From DATNIC01 sp035604635 (GTDB lineage Bacteria > Vulcanimicrobiota > Vulcanimicrobiia > Vulcanimicrobiales > Vulcanimicrobiaceae): a stretch of DNA of 6,220 bases. Positions 5,600-6,220 of the stretch are shown here, piece by piece. Where the stretch lies: assembly GCA_035604635.1 (NCBI GenBank), contig DATNIC010000239.1, positions 1 through 6,220 on the forward strand, read 5' to 3'. A program made the translations under genes and the position numbers. Under the pieces are notes generated by a model. The model was not told the origin of the DNA, did not search any database, and saw only the letters and a program-made list of their open reading frames with translations. Positions within the stretch are counted from its first letter, which is position 1; the number at the start of each line of letters is the position of its first letter.

Positions 5600-6220
5600 G
5601 AGCGTGGTCCGTCGCAAGCAGACGCGTCAGCCGATCGACCCGTTCGAGCTCATCGAGCCCGAAAACCGTCTCTCCCAGCTCCGCGGCGAGACGCGAATCG
5701 ATGTAAGGGCGCGTCAATGCCTCGAACTTCCGGAGCGTGCGTGTACGCCGGCGGTCGAGATCGGGATCGAAGACCCGCTCGTCGTGCGACGCATCCAGCG
5801 CACGGCCGTCGCGAAGCTCGATCGTTGCCAGCGAAAGTGAAACGTCGAGATCCGCGCGACCCTCGACGAAGATGCGTTGCCGCAGTGCCGCGATTTCCGG
5901 CGCGGCGATCGTCGCGTCGTCGAAGCTCTCCCCGAGGTCGTAGTCCAGGAGCGCCATCGCGACGACGGTCCGGACGCTGAACTTCGCCTCGACCGCGTTC
6001 TGCGGCTCGGTGATGTCGCAAACGCGCGCGGAGCTCGCCGCGATCCTAATGCGAACGGCGGCGACGTCGCCGGCTGAGAACCGGTGCATCTTCTTGAGTT
6101 CGAGAACGTTCGAAATACTGCCGTGCGCCAGCTGACACACCGCATACTCTTTCAGCAGCGTCTCCAGGATAAAAAAGCGGCCATGCGAAGCCTCGAGCGC
6201 CTGCTCGTCGATCGAGGCGG
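5592..6220 (-). CDS. MmgE/PrpD family protein, C-terminal part
   Basis: The frame is open from the right window edge and ends at TAA (5594-5592), giving 208 residues of the C-terminal domain of an MmgE/PrpD protein (about 450 residues when whole). An internal GTG at 6140 is not a real start, because coding similarity continues upstream of it (LETLLKEYAVCQLAHG). Family features, counted from the window edge, include KEYAVCQLAHG (23-33), the position where PrpD proteins have a Cys/His-containing segment, VAAVRIRI (52-59), ITEPQNAVEAKFSVRTVVAMAL (69-90, the most conserved C-terminal stretch) and the IELRDGRAL strand near 132-140. Characterised relatives are 2-methylcitrate dehydratase (PrpD) and cis-aconitate decarboxylase, but most members next to amidases or transporters are uncharacterised, so no reaction is assigned. 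It slightly overlaps the amidase start, indicating one minus-strand operon running toward the centre of the window. Confidence 0.88.
   Translation of the reverse strand, partial: ASIDEQALEASHGRFFILETLLKEYAVCQLAHGSISNVLELKKMHRFSAGDVAAVRIRIAASSARVCDITEPQNAVEAKFSVRTVVAMALLDYDLGESFDDATIAAPEIAALRQRIFVEGRADLDVSLSLATIELRDGRALDASHDERVFDPDLDRRRTRTLRKFEALTRPYIDSRLAAELGETVFGLDELERVDRLTRLLATDHARV

Noticed and set aside
6138..6140. GTG at 6140 as the start of a short 182-residue gene
   Set aside because: The frame stays open and family-like upstream to the window edge, so this is an internal codon of a truncated MmgE/PrpD gene.

Overview
This is a high-GC, densely coding bacterial window holding seven genes; the only real non-coding stretch is about 93 bases at 580-672. 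There are no rRNA or tRNA genes, CRISPR arrays, insertion sequences or phage genes. No taxonomic marker is present. GC-rich third codon positions, GTG starts and 4-26 base gene overlaps fit a soil or environmental bacterium (a proteobacterium, an actinobacterium or a less-studied high-GC phylum), and the lineage cannot be fixed from this window.

Layout: (1) 1-579, minus strand: the N-terminal 193 residues of a luciferase-like flavin-dependent monooxygenase, running off the left edge. (2) 580-672: a divergent control region with a TATAAT box and a short inverted repeat that looks like an operator. (3) 673-4236, plus strand: a tightly packed four-gene unit. It encodes an exported NMT1/SsuA-type substrate-binding protein, the alpha and beta subunits of a Rieske non-heme iron oxygenase, and a PuuE-like member of the polysaccharide deacetylase family, whose relatives hydrolyse cyclic amides and imides. 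(4) 4196-6220, minus strand, converging on that unit with a 41-base tail overlap: an amidase-signature hydrolase, and upstream of it the C-terminal part of an MmgE/PrpD-family protein that leaves the right edge.

Taken together the genes resemble a catabolic cluster for an imported organic compound, plausibly a nitrogen-containing aromatic or heterocycle. The binding protein would capture the substrate, the Rieske oxygenase and perhaps the flavin monooxygenase would oxygenate it, and the PuuE-like enzyme and the amidase would open or cleave C-N bonds. The MmgE/PrpD protein may act on a downstream carboxylic acid. The family assignments are read from the sequence; the pathway and substrate are inference. 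The transporter permease and ATPase and the Rieske reductase/ferredoxin are not in the window.
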